DNA from: Anaerolineales bacterium UBA1429
GTDB taxonomy: Bacteria; Chloroflexota; Anaerolineae; UBA1429
Direction of reading: 5' to 3'
DNA length: 19,657 nucleotides
Assembly (NCBI GenBank): GCA_002329325.1
Contig: DCTX01000060.1
Location: forward strand, 26,438-46,094
Position 1 is the first letter of the stretch, and each line of letters starts with the position of its first letter. Shown in pieces: positions 1-7,345 of this stretch. The notes below the pieces were generated by a model. It worked only from the letters and a program-made list of their open reading frames with translations, had not been told where the DNA came from and searched no databases. A program made the translations under genes and the position numbers.

Positions 1-20
1 GAGCCGCAGACGGGGGCCCC

Positions 21-1433
21 ATGAACAAGTCCGCTCGTCTTGCCGTCGCCGCCATTCTCCTGTCCGACCTGCTTCTCTCCCTCGCCTGCATCACCTTCAC
101 CATGGGCATCCAGATCACCCACGATTATGAGCCCGGCGACGTGCGCATGATCTGGGTGGATCTGGTGCAGGAGCTGGACCCGCTGTACGCCCAGGAGGTG
201 CCCGCCGCCAACGCCGATATCCGCGCCCGCTGCGAGGCCGCCGGCGTGGATTGCACCGAGGCGTTGCTCCCGGCGACCCTGACCGAGTTCCTGGCCGATC
301 CCCAGTTCAGCCAGTGGAAGCTCGATGAGGAGGGCGAGGAGGTCACCCGCACCGAGACGGAGAACATGGTGCGCCTGCGTCGAGGCGGCCCTCTGGACGA
401 GTTCCTCGAGTCCCTCAAGGCGGAGGGCGACGATGAGGACCTCAAGATAGAGGTGCGTACCGATTCCGCCACGGGCGATACCTACTACACCATCCAGGTG
501 GCCCTTGAGGGGTTCGGCGAGGTCGATTGGGAGGCGTGGGATAGCTTTATGCGGGAACCCGAGCCGCCCAAGCCCGATGTGATCCCGCCCCCCGAGCCCG
601 AGGAGGAGGTCGTTGTGGAGGGCGGGCCCGCCCTGACCTTCTCCGGCATGGACCGGATCCTGGGTGGGCTCCTGAGCGCCGTGCCCAACACGCCGGGCAT
701 GGACCTGCAGCTCTGGTACTACCAACACATCCTGCGCAAGATGGGCTTCCCGACGGTGCTGCGGCTGGTGCTCGATCCGCCGGGCCGGATCCTCAGCCAC
801 ACGATGAACGGCCAGACGGAGGGCACCCTGCGCGAGGCCGATGGCGAGGTGGTTTTCGCCGTAGATGAGGCCTTCTTGCGCAAGTACATCCCGACCCAGC
901 CGTGGGTCTTTCGCGTGGAGTCGGTTGTGGAGGCAGGCACGCAGGAGAAGCCCCAGCAGCCCGCCGCCGAGGCCATGACGGGCCCCACGCCCAAGCGGTA
1001 CCGTCGCTTCCGCATCCGCCTGCTCACGGCCAAGAGCCTGGGCTTTATCGGGGGCGTGTACCAGGCCGATTACGAGCTGCAGCCCCTGGACGACCAGACG
1101 GGTCCCGGGCCGCGCATCCGCATCCGCTTCACGGGCATGGGCCTTGGCTTCGGGGCAGGCTACGGCAGCGCCTCCTTTGGCGGCATCGAGGCCTGGACCG
1201 AGTTCGAGACCCGCCACGGCCCCATGTCTTTGCAGGATTTCGACGGCGTCAAGGGCTGGCACACGGGCGCGGGCGCCGTCGCCAAGTCGTGGACGGGGGC
1301 CGTCTTCTGTACCCGCGAGTCCTATTGGCAGCAGCAAGCCCGCTGGCACGGAGCCGGCACGCAGATCGGGCCGCACGCCGGAATAGACTGGTCGTGGGGC
1401 AGGTGGCAGATCGTGGGCGACGTGGTACAATAG
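21..1433 (+). CDS. Unrecognised exported or membrane-anchored protein with Gly-rich C-terminal domain
   Basis: I do not recognise the family. The 470-residue product begins with a short basic N-terminus and a hydrophobic stretch (residues 7-30) that could be a signal peptide or anchor. Cys23 (context LLSLAC) resembles a lipobox, but Asp16 inside the hydrophobic stretch and Leu at -2 make lipidation doubtful. Residues 35-175 are acidic. Residues 178-200 are a Pro/Glu linker (EPEPPKP, PPPEPEEE). Residues 205-300 form a compact region (GMDRILGGLL, LWYYQHILRKMGFP). Residues 328-470 are glycine- and aromatic-rich, probably beta-structured (GMGLGFGAGYG, LQDFDGVKGWHTGAGA, GIDWSWGRW). The start is preceded by a G-run rather than a clear ribosome site, and it lies only 20 bases from the window edge, so an upstream start or upstream cistron cannot be excluded. 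The gene ends inside the promoter of the next gene. The reading frame is secure; the function is unknown. Confidence 0.8.
   Translation: MNKSARLAVAAILLSDLLLSLACITFTMGIQITHDYEPGDVRMIWVDLVQELDPLYAQEVPAANADIRARCEAAGVDCTEALLPATLTEFLADPQFSQWKLDEEGEEVTRTETENMVRLRRGGPLDEFLESLKAEGDDEDLKIEVRTDSATGDTYYTIQVALEGFGEVDWEAWDSFMREPEPPKPDVIPPPEPEEEVVVEGGPALTFSGMDRILGGLLSAVPNTPGMDLQLWYYQHILRKMGFPTVLRLVLDPPGRILSHTMNGQTEGTLREADGEVVFAVDEAFLRKYIPTQPWVFRVESVVEAGTQEKPQQPAAEAMTGPTPKRYRRFRIRLLTAKSLGFIGGVYQADYELQPLDDQTGPGPRIRIRFTGMGLGFGAGYGSASFGGIEAWTEFETRHGPMSLQDFDGVKGWHTGAGAVAKSWTGAVFCTRESYWQQQARWHGAGTQIGPHAGIDWSWGRWQIVGDVVQ
1403..1431 (+). promoter_or_regulatory. Candidate sigma-A promoter for the C69 hydrolase gene
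   Basis: The -35 GTGGCA (1403-1408) and -10 TACAAT (1426-1431) are separated by 17 bases, and TGG directly before the -10 gives an extended -10. The element overlaps the last codons of the upstream gene. The predicted start near 1438 would leave a leader of about 36 bases before the ATG at 1474. Confidence 0.55.
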
Positions 1434-1473
1434 CGCCGCGATTCGCCCGCTACCAGCCTGCAGAGGTGCGCCC

Positions 1474-2796
1474 ATGTGTGATACTCTGGTTGCCACCGGC
1501 GATGCCACCCAGGATGGCGTGACGCTGTTCGCCAAGAACTCGGATCGCGAGCCCAACGAGGCGCAGCAACTCGTCTGGCGGCCCGCCGCCGATCACCCGG
1601 CGGGCGAGATCCTGCACTGCACCTACATCGAGATCCCCCAGGTCGCCCACACCCATGCCGTGCTGCTGAGCAAGCCATTCTGGATCTGGGGCGCCGAGAT
1701 GGGCGTCAACGAGCACGGCCTGGCCATCGGCAACGAGGCCGTCTTCACCCGGCTCGGCTATGCCAGGGAGCCCGGCCTGATCGGGATGGACCTGCTGCGG
1801 CTGGGCCTGGAGCGGGCCGTCACTGCCCGTGAGGCGGTGACCGTCATCACCGAGCTGCTGGAGCGCTATGGCCAGGGCGGCAACTGCGGGTACCTTCACT
1901 CCTTGCGCTACCACAACAGCTTTCTCCTGGCGGACCCCCACGAGGCCTGGGTGCTGGAGACGGCCGGGAACCATTGGGCCGCCAAGCAGGTGCGGGGCGT
2001 CTATGCGATCTCCAACGCCCTCACCATCGAGGGCGAGTGGGACCTGGCCTCTCGCGGGCTGGCGCAGACGGCCCTGGAGCGCGGCTGGTGCCGTTCCGCC
2101 GAGGCGTTCGATCTGCAGCGCTGCTACAGCGACTGGCTGTACACGACCTTTAGCGATGCGCGCCGCCGCCGCTCGCGCAACATGGCCCTGCTGGCGGAGC
2201 GGGCCGGGTGCATCACGCCCGAGAGCATGATGGCGATCCTGCGGGATCACGGCGCCGAGGACCGTCCGCCCGAACGCGGGCTGGTGGGCGCCACGACCTG
2301 CATGCACGCCAGCCTGGGCCCGGTGCGCGGCTCCCAGACCGCCGGCTCCCTGGTGGCGAGCCTGCGCCCCCAGGCATCCCTGGCGTGGGCCACGGGCACA
2401 GCGGCGCCCTGCACCGGCCTGTTCAAGCCGATCTGGCTGGATGCGGGCCTGCCCGAAAGAGAGCCCGCGCCCGGCGGCGTGTACGACGCCGCGACTCGCT
2501 ACTGGCGCCACGAGCGGCTCCACCGCGCCACGCTGCAGCACTATGGGCCTCGCCTGGCCCTCTACCGCGACGAGCGGGACGGCCTGGAGCAACGCTTCCT
2601 GCAGGGGGCGAGAGAGCTGGCGAGCGCCCCGGCCGATGAGCGCCGCGCCTACACCGCCGCCTGCCTGACAGAGGCCGATGCGGCCACCGCTCGCTGGATC
2701 GAGAGGGTAGAGCGGGCCCCGGCGCGCGTGGGCCTGGCGGCTCTGCCCCACAGGCTGGCCTGGCGAGGCTGGAATCGCACGGCGCGCATGCCCTAG
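1474..2796 (+). CDS. C69-family peptidase / secernin-like N-terminal-nucleophile hydrolase
   Basis: The 440-residue protein opens with MCDTLVA, and LFAKNSDREPNEAQ follows at residues 18-31. This is the signature of secernins and related C69 dipeptidases. In this Ntn-hydrolase family the initiator Met is removed and Cys2 becomes the nucleophile. Other family blocks are NEHGLAIGNEAV (79-90), the LETAGNHWAAKQV region (161-173), SNALTIEGEWDLAS (180-193) and a CMHAS...QTAGSLVA block (276-295). There is no signal peptide, so it is probably cytosolic. The start is fixed by the Cys2 requirement and by AGAGGTG seven bases upstream. The length matches the family. C69 enzymes typically cleave dipeptides, but for secernin-type members the natural substrate is often unknown, so the substrate here is open (an amide or acyl-amino acid is equally possible). 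The gene converges on the downstream dehydrogenase across a hairpin. Confidence 0.9.
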   Translation: MCDTLVATGDATQDGVTLFAKNSDREPNEAQQLVWRPAADHPAGEILHCTYIEIPQVAHTHAVLLSKPFWIWGAEMGVNEHGLAIGNEAVFTRLGYAREPGLIGMDLLRLGLERAVTAREAVTVITELLERYGQGGNCGYLHSLRYHNSFLLADPHEAWVLETAGNHWAAKQVRGVYAISNALTIEGEWDLASRGLAQTALERGWCRSAEAFDLQRCYSDWLYTTFSDARRRRSRNMALLAERAGCITPESMMAILRDHGAEDRPPERGLVGATTCMHASLGPVRGSQTAGSLVASLRPQASLAWATGTAAPCTGLFKPIWLDAGLPEREPAPGGVYDAATRYWRHERLHRATLQHYGPRLALYRDERDGLEQRFLQGARELASAPADERRAYTAACLTEADAATARWIERVERAPARVGLAALPHRLAWRGWNRTARMP

Positions 2797-2824
2797 TCGC
2801 CACCGCGTTGCTGGCAGATGCAAA

Positions 2825-2854
2825 ACGCCCCAGGGGAACCTTCCCCTGGGGCGT
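2825..2854 (-). terminator. Hairpin between convergent genes; intrinsic terminator for the minus-strand dehydrogenase
   Basis: A perfect 14-bp stem (2825-2838 paired with 2841-2854) has a 2-base loop. On the minus strand the stem runs into TTTTGCATC, a short U-tract, so it fits an intrinsic terminator for the gene ending at 2873. It also lies 28 bases after the plus-strand stop at 2796 and may work in both directions. Confidence 0.75.
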
Positions 2855-2872
2855 CGGCGCGCCTGGGCGCCG

Positions 2873-3766
2873 TTACTCCTTGACGGGCAGCTCGGTGTTG
2901 CTGAGCATGGCGATCACCTTGACCACCGCCGAGTGGTCCAGATCGCCCCAGCCGTTGGCCATCATGGCCGTGAACAGCTCGTGGGCCAGGTTGGAGGCGG
3001 GCAGCGAGGCGCCATAGGCGCGGGCCGCCTCGCGGATGATGTTCAGGTCCTTGTAGTGGAAGCTGGCGCGGAAGCCGGGCTCAAAGTCGCCCTTGAGCAT
3101 GCGGGGGCCGCGCACGTCCATGACGCGCGTCTGGGCATAGCCGCCGCTCAGCACCTTGATGATGATCTCCGGATCCACGCCGGCCTTGACGCCCAGCACC
3201 AGAGCCTCGGCCAACCCGATAAAGTTCATCGCCACCTGGATCTGGTTGCAGGCCTTGACGGTCTGCCCGGAGCCCGAGGGGCCGCAATAGGTGGGCTTGC
3301 CCAGCACCTCAAAGATCGGGCGGGCCTGCTCAAAGATATCGGGGTCGCCGCCCACCATGATAGAGAGGGTCGCCTGCTCGGCGCCCACCTGCCCGCCGGA
3401 GACGGGGGCATCCAGCATGGGGCAGCCCCGCGCGGCGGCCTCTTTGGCCACCCTGACGGCGGTGACGGGGGAGATGCTAGACATATCCAGCAGCAAGGTG
3501 CCGGGCTTGGCCCCTGCCAACACGCCGTTGTCTCGCAGGTACACGGCCTCTACGTGGGGCGAATCGGGCACCATCGAGATCACGATGTCGGCCTGCTCGG
3601 CGGCTTCTTTGGACGAGGACGCCTTGCGGCCGCCCATCTCCACCAGTTCGTCCAGGGCGGCGGCCACCAGATCGAACCCGATGATCTCATAGCCTGCCTT
3701 GAGCAGATGGCCAGACATGGGCGTGCCCATGATTCCTAGTCCGATAAAGGCAATCGTCTTTCCCAT
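2873..3766 (-). CDS. Beta-hydroxyacid dehydrogenase, tartronate-semialdehyde reductase (GarR)-like
   Basis: This 297-residue protein is a full-length member of the 3-hydroxyisobutyrate / 2-hydroxy-3-oxopropionate reductase family. It has an N-terminal Rossmann motif GLGIMGTPM (residues 9-17), a substrate-loop motif DMSSISP (94-100) and the family signature DAPVSGGQVGAE (119-130). Catalytic Lys171 lies in VKACNQ with Asn174 nearby, and KDL (239-241) is in the C-terminal helical domain. The DMSSISP and DAPVSGG wording is closer to GarR (tartronate semialdehyde to D-glycerate, NAD(P)H) than to valine-pathway enzymes, but related 4-carbon semialdehydes cannot be excluded. I chose the ATG at 3766, preceded by GAGGGAG, because an in-frame extension to 3838 would add unrelated residues and would overlap the promoter. 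The gene is monocistronic, flanked by its own promoter and terminator. Cofactor choice is uncertain: Asp32 after the second strand suggests NAD. Confidence 0.88.
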   Translation of the reverse strand: MGKTIAFIGLGIMGTPMSGHLLKAGYEIIGFDLVAAALDELVEMGGRKASSSKEAAEQADIVISMVPDSPHVEAVYLRDNGVLAGAKPGTLLLDMSSISPVTAVRVAKEAAARGCPMLDAPVSGGQVGAEQATLSIMVGGDPDIFEQARPIFEVLGKPTYCGPSGSGQTVKACNQIQVAMNFIGLAEALVLGVKAGVDPEIIIKVLSGGYAQTRVMDVRGPRMLKGDFEPGFRASFHYKDLNIIREAARAYGASLPASNLAHELFTAMMANGWGDLDHSAVVKVIAMLSNTELPVKE

Positions 3767-3808
3767 TGGTTGCTCCCTCTCTTGATGATCGTGGGTACCA
3801 CGGCGCGT

Positions 3809-3838
3809 ATCATACCCCAAAGGGGCGGCGCGAGGCAA
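3809..3838 (-). promoter_or_regulatory. Candidate promoter for the GarR-like dehydrogenase
   Basis: Read on the minus strand: TTGCCT (3838-3833), an 18-base spacer, then TATGAT (3814-3809). The predicted start near 3802 gives a leader of about 36 bases before the ATG at 3766. It sits directly downstream of the glycoside-hydrolase-like gene, which ends at 3855. Confidence 0.6.
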
Positions 3839-3854
3839 GGCGCGCCCTCGTCCG

Positions 3855-5855
3855 TCACCAGCACAGCTTGATCGCCTCGAACCGCCCCAGCGTGGGCACC
3901 CGCAGGGTCAGCCTGCCCTCGGCGTAGGCCGTGGGCACCGGCGCCCCGGTGGTCAGGCTCTCGGCGCTGGCGGGCGCCCGGTCGCAGGGCAGCTCGACCA
4001 CGAGGTCGTGCATGGTGATGGGCGCGTAAAAGCTGGTGCCATAGTGGCCAGAGCTGTTCACCAGGTGCACCAGCTCGAAACCGGCGTCGTTGGCCATGCG
4101 GGTCACCTCCACCTGCTCGGGGAGGTTGCCGCCCACAGGGGCCACGCCCGCCACATGCTCGATCAGGTCGGCCAGGAACCAGGCGGTGTTGGTGTAGCCC
4201 TGGCGGTGGAACAGGCTGCCCGGCAGCCAGGGCACGTGAATGGCCCGCCCCCGCCCGTGGGCATGCACGGTGTATCCAGGGCGATCCACGGCGTACTCGT
4301 AGTAGCAGCGCTCAGGCGGGCCAAAGTTGTGGGGCGGCACCAGCTTGAGATGCTGCTCCACCTCCGGCGCATAGGCGGCATACAGGTAGGGGCCGTCCAG
4401 GAAGATCAGATCGGTGTCGGCCAGCCGTGGGAAGCAGGCCTTGTCGCGCACCTGCAGGTAGCAGGAGCGCATCTTCTCGCCGATCTGCTGCACCTGGGCG
4501 ATCCCCAGGCAGGTCAGGGCCGGCGTGGGCCGCGCCTCGTACATATCATCGGAGAAGCCGCTCTGGAAGACCGAGATCAGCGCGCCGCCCTGGGCCACAA
4601 AGGCGTCTAGCTTGGCGGCCAGGGCGTCGCTCAGGTAGCACAGGTCGGGCAGGATGATGGCGCGATATTGGCTCCAGTCCCGCTCCAGGGCGGTCTCTAG
4701 CAGAGGCGCGTCAAAGAGAAAGTGGTGCTCCACCAACGCCCGGAACCAGCCCCGCGACTCGGGGTCGCTGCAGCGGTTGCTGTTGAGCAGCAGCACGTCG
4801 GCGCGGGGATGGTTGCCCACGTACTCGGCCTCGTGGGCGGCGTGGTAGTGGAACATCTCGCGCACGGGCGCGAACCCGCTGCGATCTTCGTGGTTGTCCA
4901 GCCGCCCCATCAGGTACCAGTCCAGGGCCCCGCCGTTGGCCAGGCTTTGGGCCAGGCGCAGCGCCTGCTGGTGGGGCGAGACGGCCACATGCCGGTAGGG
5001 AAAGTCGATGAAATCCACCGTCGTGTTGGTGGAGACCAGCTCGGGGTAGGTGCCCACGGCCCACTTGGTGTTGGACGAGGCGTCGTGTTGCCAATGGGGC
5101 AGGGGCCGATCCACGGCGGTGTTGGATTCCTGGCGGATGAACCCCGCCCGCCGGCCATAGTCTTTGTCAATGGCAATGTCGGGCCGCAGGCCGTGGATGA
5201 ACTCGCGCACCCGCGCGTTGCACTCGGCCATGGTGCGCTCGGTGAACACCCGGTACTTGCGATAGACGGGGTCGCGCATGTCCTCGATCAAGGGCAGGGG
5301 CAGGCCGAACATGGCGTCAAAGGCCCGCTGGCAGGCGGCGCAGTGGCACGGCCCGTAGTAGTTGCCGGAGTAGTCCCGCGACTGGAACCCACCCATGTTG
5401 AAAAAGATGCCGTCCACGTCGTAGCCCGTCAGCAGCTCTTCGAGGATGCGCAGGGCATAGATCTGCTGATAGTCGCCCAGCAGGCAGGCGTGCACATCTC
5501 CGTTATAGTCCACGATCTCACCCTTGGCGGTGCGATAGGCCCACTCGGGGTGTTGCTCATAGAGGGGGCGGCGCACCTTGCTGAAATCGGTGCGCGCCAG
5601 CAGCCGGATGCCCGCCTTGTGGCAGGCGGCGATGATCTCGGCCAGGCTATCGCCCTTGAGGAAGGGGCTCTGAAAGTGGAACGGCAGCTCGGTGGGGTAG
5701 CTGGCGATGATGCCGGCGCAGTTGAACAGCACCGCCGTCGCCTTCAAGTCTTGCAGGTCGGCGACCATGCGCTCGGCGTCGATGTCGAGCATGTCGATCT
5801 CGCGCAGGTTCGTCTGGATCATGCGCCAGGGCTTGTTCTGCCACCAGTAGGTCAT
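3855..5855 (-). CDS. GHL6-type hypothetical glycoside hydrolase with beta-galactosidase trimerisation-like domain
   Basis: The product has 666 residues. Residues 8-335 look like a TIM-barrel glycoside hydrolase of the GHL6 type: an N-terminal MIQTNLREID block, repeated strand-helix units (LFNCAGIIASYP at 43-54, AGIRLLARTDFSKV at 81-94) and DVDGIFFNMGG (147-156). A conserved Cys cluster, GPCHCAACQRAF (Cys170, Cys172, Cys175), follows and may bind zinc. Residues 345-460 resemble the class-I-amidotransferase-like trimerisation domain of GH42 enzymes (RADVLLLNS at 351-359, YRAIILPDLCYLSD at 397-410, FVAQGGALISVF at 419-430). The C-terminus (about 590-666) is a beta-rich tail. No signal peptide is seen, so it is probably cytosolic. 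The ATG at 5855 was chosen because AAAGGA lies upstream and the longer in-frame extension is low-complexity and crosses the promoter. Catalytic acids cannot be assigned by eye, and the substrate is unknown. Confidence 0.82.
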   Translation of the reverse strand: MTYWWQNKPWRMIQTNLREIDMLDIDAERMVADLQDLKATAVLFNCAGIIASYPTELPFHFQSPFLKGDSLAEIIAACHKAGIRLLARTDFSKVRRPLYEQHPEWAYRTAKGEIVDYNGDVHACLLGDYQQIYALRILEELLTGYDVDGIFFNMGGFQSRDYSGNYYGPCHCAACQRAFDAMFGLPLPLIEDMRDPVYRKYRVFTERTMAECNARVREFIHGLRPDIAIDKDYGRRAGFIRQESNTAVDRPLPHWQHDASSNTKWAVGTYPELVSTNTTVDFIDFPYRHVAVSPHQQALRLAQSLANGGALDWYLMGRLDNHEDRSGFAPVREMFHYHAAHEAEYVGNHPRADVLLLNSNRCSDPESRGWFRALVEHHFLFDAPLLETALERDWSQYRAIILPDLCYLSDALAAKLDAFVAQGGALISVFQSGFSDDMYEARPTPALTCLGIAQVQQIGEKMRSCYLQVRDKACFPRLADTDLIFLDGPYLYAAYAPEVEQHLKLVPPHNFGPPERCYYEYAVDRPGYTVHAHGRGRAIHVPWLPGSLFHRQGYTNTAWFLADLIEHVAGVAPVGGNLPEQVEVTRMANDAGFELVHLVNSSGHYGTSFYAPITMHDLVVELPCDRAPASAESLTTGAPVPTAYAEGRLTLRVPTLGRFEAIKLCW

Positions 5856-5894
5856 GGCATCGGGTCCTTTCGTCGCGGCGTAGGATGTGGCAGC

Positions 5895-5923
5895 ATGATA
5901 GCGCAGGGAAGGAGAGGGGGCAA
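5895..5923 (-). promoter_or_regulatory. Candidate promoter for the glycoside-hydrolase-like gene
   Basis: On the minus strand TTGCCC (5923-5918), a 17-base spacer and TATCAT (5900-5895) form a sigma-A-type promoter. The predicted start is near 5888, about 33 bases before the ATG at 5855. It is back to back with the promoter of the acetyltransferase gene. Confidence 0.6.
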
Positions 5924-5961
5924 GGCGAGGCCGACGTTGCTGGCACTGTCTGCTTGGGCGC

Positions 5962-5990
5962 TGGACACGCCAATGTCCCGCACGTACAAT
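5962..5990 (+). promoter_or_regulatory. Candidate promoter for the Eis-like acetyltransferase gene
   Basis: TGGACA (5962-5967), exactly 17 bases, then TACAAT (5985-5990). Each hexamer differs from the sigma-70 consensus by one base, making this one of the best promoter matches in the window. The predicted start near 5997 leaves a short leader with AAAGGA before the ATG at 6025. Confidence 0.7.
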
Positions 5991-6024
5991 GCAGGCCGGC
6001 AGAAGACCAGTGAAAGGATACACG

Positions 6025-7257
6025 ATGCACCTGCGGGCATATGACAAGGAACGAGACCAAGAAGCCACAAGACGCATCTGGCGCGAGATCGGCTGGCTCT
6101 CGGCTGGCCAGGAAGACGTCATGGACATCTACATCAGCGCCTGCCAGGGGCACGTGGCCGAGGTGAATGGCCAGGCCGAATGCTTTGTGGTGACGACGCC
6201 CGGCACCATGCGCTACCTGGATCATACGCTGCCCTTTTGCGCCATCAGCGGCGTGGCCACCAGCCGCCTGGTGCGGCGCCAGGGCCTGGCCACCCGTGTG
6301 ACGGCCCGCGCCATCGCCGAGCGCGCCGCCGCGGGCGACGTGGTGGCGGGCCTGGGCATGTTCGAGCAGGGCTTTTACAATCGGCTCGGCATGGGCACCG
6401 GCAACTATGAACACCACTTTAGCTTTGATCCCTCGCGCCTCACGCTGGAGGGCCGCCCCCGCATCCCGGTGCGCGTGACGCCCGATGACTGGCAGCAGAT
6501 TCACCAGGCGCGAGTGGATCGCCAGCTCTTTCACGGCGCCGTGACCCTGATCCCGGCGGCCATCACCCGCGCAGAGATGCTGGAGGACGGCCGCAAGGGG
6601 TTTGGCCTGGGCTATCGCGACGGGCCCGATGGCGCCGTCTCGCACTGTGTGTGGCTCTCCGCCGAGGATGTGAGCCGAGGGCCCTATCACGTGCGCTGGA
6701 TGGCTTATCGCAACGGCGAGCAGCTCCTGGAGCTGCTGCGGGTCATCAAGGGCCTGGGCGACCAGGTGATGCGGGTGACCATGCAGGAGCCTGGCTCCGT
6801 GATGCTGCAGGACCTGGTGGAGCAGCCCTTCAAGCAGTCCCGCCTGACGCGCAACACCAACTGGGAGGTGGGCGTGCGCGGCAACGCCTGGTGGCAGTGC
6901 CGCATCCTGGATGTGGGCGCCTGCCTAGCGGCCACCCGGTGCATCGAGGGGGCGTTACGCTTCAACCTGACGCTCTCCGATCCCATCAGCAGCTACTTGC
7001 CCGAGGATGCGCCCTGGCGCGGCGTCGCGGGCGACTATGTGGTGACCCTGGGGCAAGAGTCGTCGGCCCGCCAGGGCCACGACCCAGCGCTGCCCACCCT
7101 CGAGGCGACGGTGAACGCCTTCTCGCGGCTGTGGCTGGGCGTGCGGCCCGCCAGCGGCCTGGCGGTGAGCGACGCCTTGCGCGGCCCGGCGGACCTGTTG
7201 GCGGCCCTGGATCGCACCTTGCGGCTGCCCCAGCCCCACGTGGACTGGCCGCTCTAG
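6025..7257 (+). CDS. Eis-like GNAT-family N-acetyltransferase
   Basis: The 410-residue protein has the three-part architecture of Eis-type enzymes. An N-terminal GNAT domain carries the acetyl-CoA pyrophosphate loop GVATSRLVRRQGLAT (residues 76-90, with RRQGLA as the Q/RxxGxG/A equivalent). A second GNAT-like domain spans about 145-285, and an SCP2-like C-terminal domain about 295-405. FYNRLGM (117-123) matches the motif where Eis proteins place a catalytic tyrosine, here probably Tyr118. Eis-type enzymes acetylate amines, including aminoglycosides in some species and lysines or small amines in others. The substrate here cannot be read from the sequence. The ATG at 6025 has AAAGGA seven bases upstream and sits properly downstream of the promoter. 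The in-frame ATG at 5989 overlaps the -10 element and is rejected. The gene is monocistronic and ends at a palindrome shared with the convergent M20 gene. Confidence 0.85.
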   Translation: MHLRAYDKERDQEATRRIWREIGWLSAGQEDVMDIYISACQGHVAEVNGQAECFVVTTPGTMRYLDHTLPFCAISGVATSRLVRRQGLATRVTARAIAERAAAGDVVAGLGMFEQGFYNRLGMGTGNYEHHFSFDPSRLTLEGRPRIPVRVTPDDWQQIHQARVDRQLFHGAVTLIPAAITRAEMLEDGRKGFGLGYRDGPDGAVSHCVWLSAEDVSRGPYHVRWMAYRNGEQLLELLRVIKGLGDQVMRVTMQEPGSVMLQDLVEQPFKQSRLTRNTNWEVGVRGNAWWQCRILDVGACLAATRCIEGALRFNLTLSDPISSYLPEDAPWRGVAGDYVVTLGQESSARQGHDPALPTLEATVNAFSRLWLGVRPASGLAVSDALRGPADLLAALDRTLRLPQPHVDWPL

Positions 7258-7277
7258 AGGCGGCTCTTCATGCACAA

Positions 7278-7311
7278 CAACGGGGGGTGCTGCGCGCAGC
7301 ACCCCCCGTTG
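7278..7311. terminator. Long perfect palindrome between convergent genes, likely bidirectional terminator
   Basis: A 16-bp perfect stem (7278-7293 with 7296-7311) contains a run of six G/C pairs. It lies 20 bases after the acetyltransferase stop and 34 bases from the M20 stop. There is no U-tract on either side, so termination would depend on the stem alone. Confidence 0.65.
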
Positions 7312-7345
7312 CGATACATCAGTGTGATGGGCCCGGCTGAGCTCT

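Noticed and set aside
1450..2823. Long open frame on the minus strand opposite the C69 hydrolase
   Set aside because: It is a GC-bias shadow. The plus strand carries clear C69 motifs, and the antisense translation is Gly/Ala/Arg/His-rich without recognisable domains or a ribosome site.
4722..6044. Long open frame on the plus strand opposite the glycoside-hydrolase-like gene
   Set aside because: The opposite strand has a coherent two-domain protein with promoter and ribosome site. This frame is low-complexity (Val/Gly/His/Gln-rich) and also runs through the divergent promoters.
5647..6690. Minus-strand open frame spanning the divergent promoter region
   Set aside because: It is antisense to the acetyltransferase, crosses both promoters, and enters the glycoside-hydrolase-like gene out of frame.
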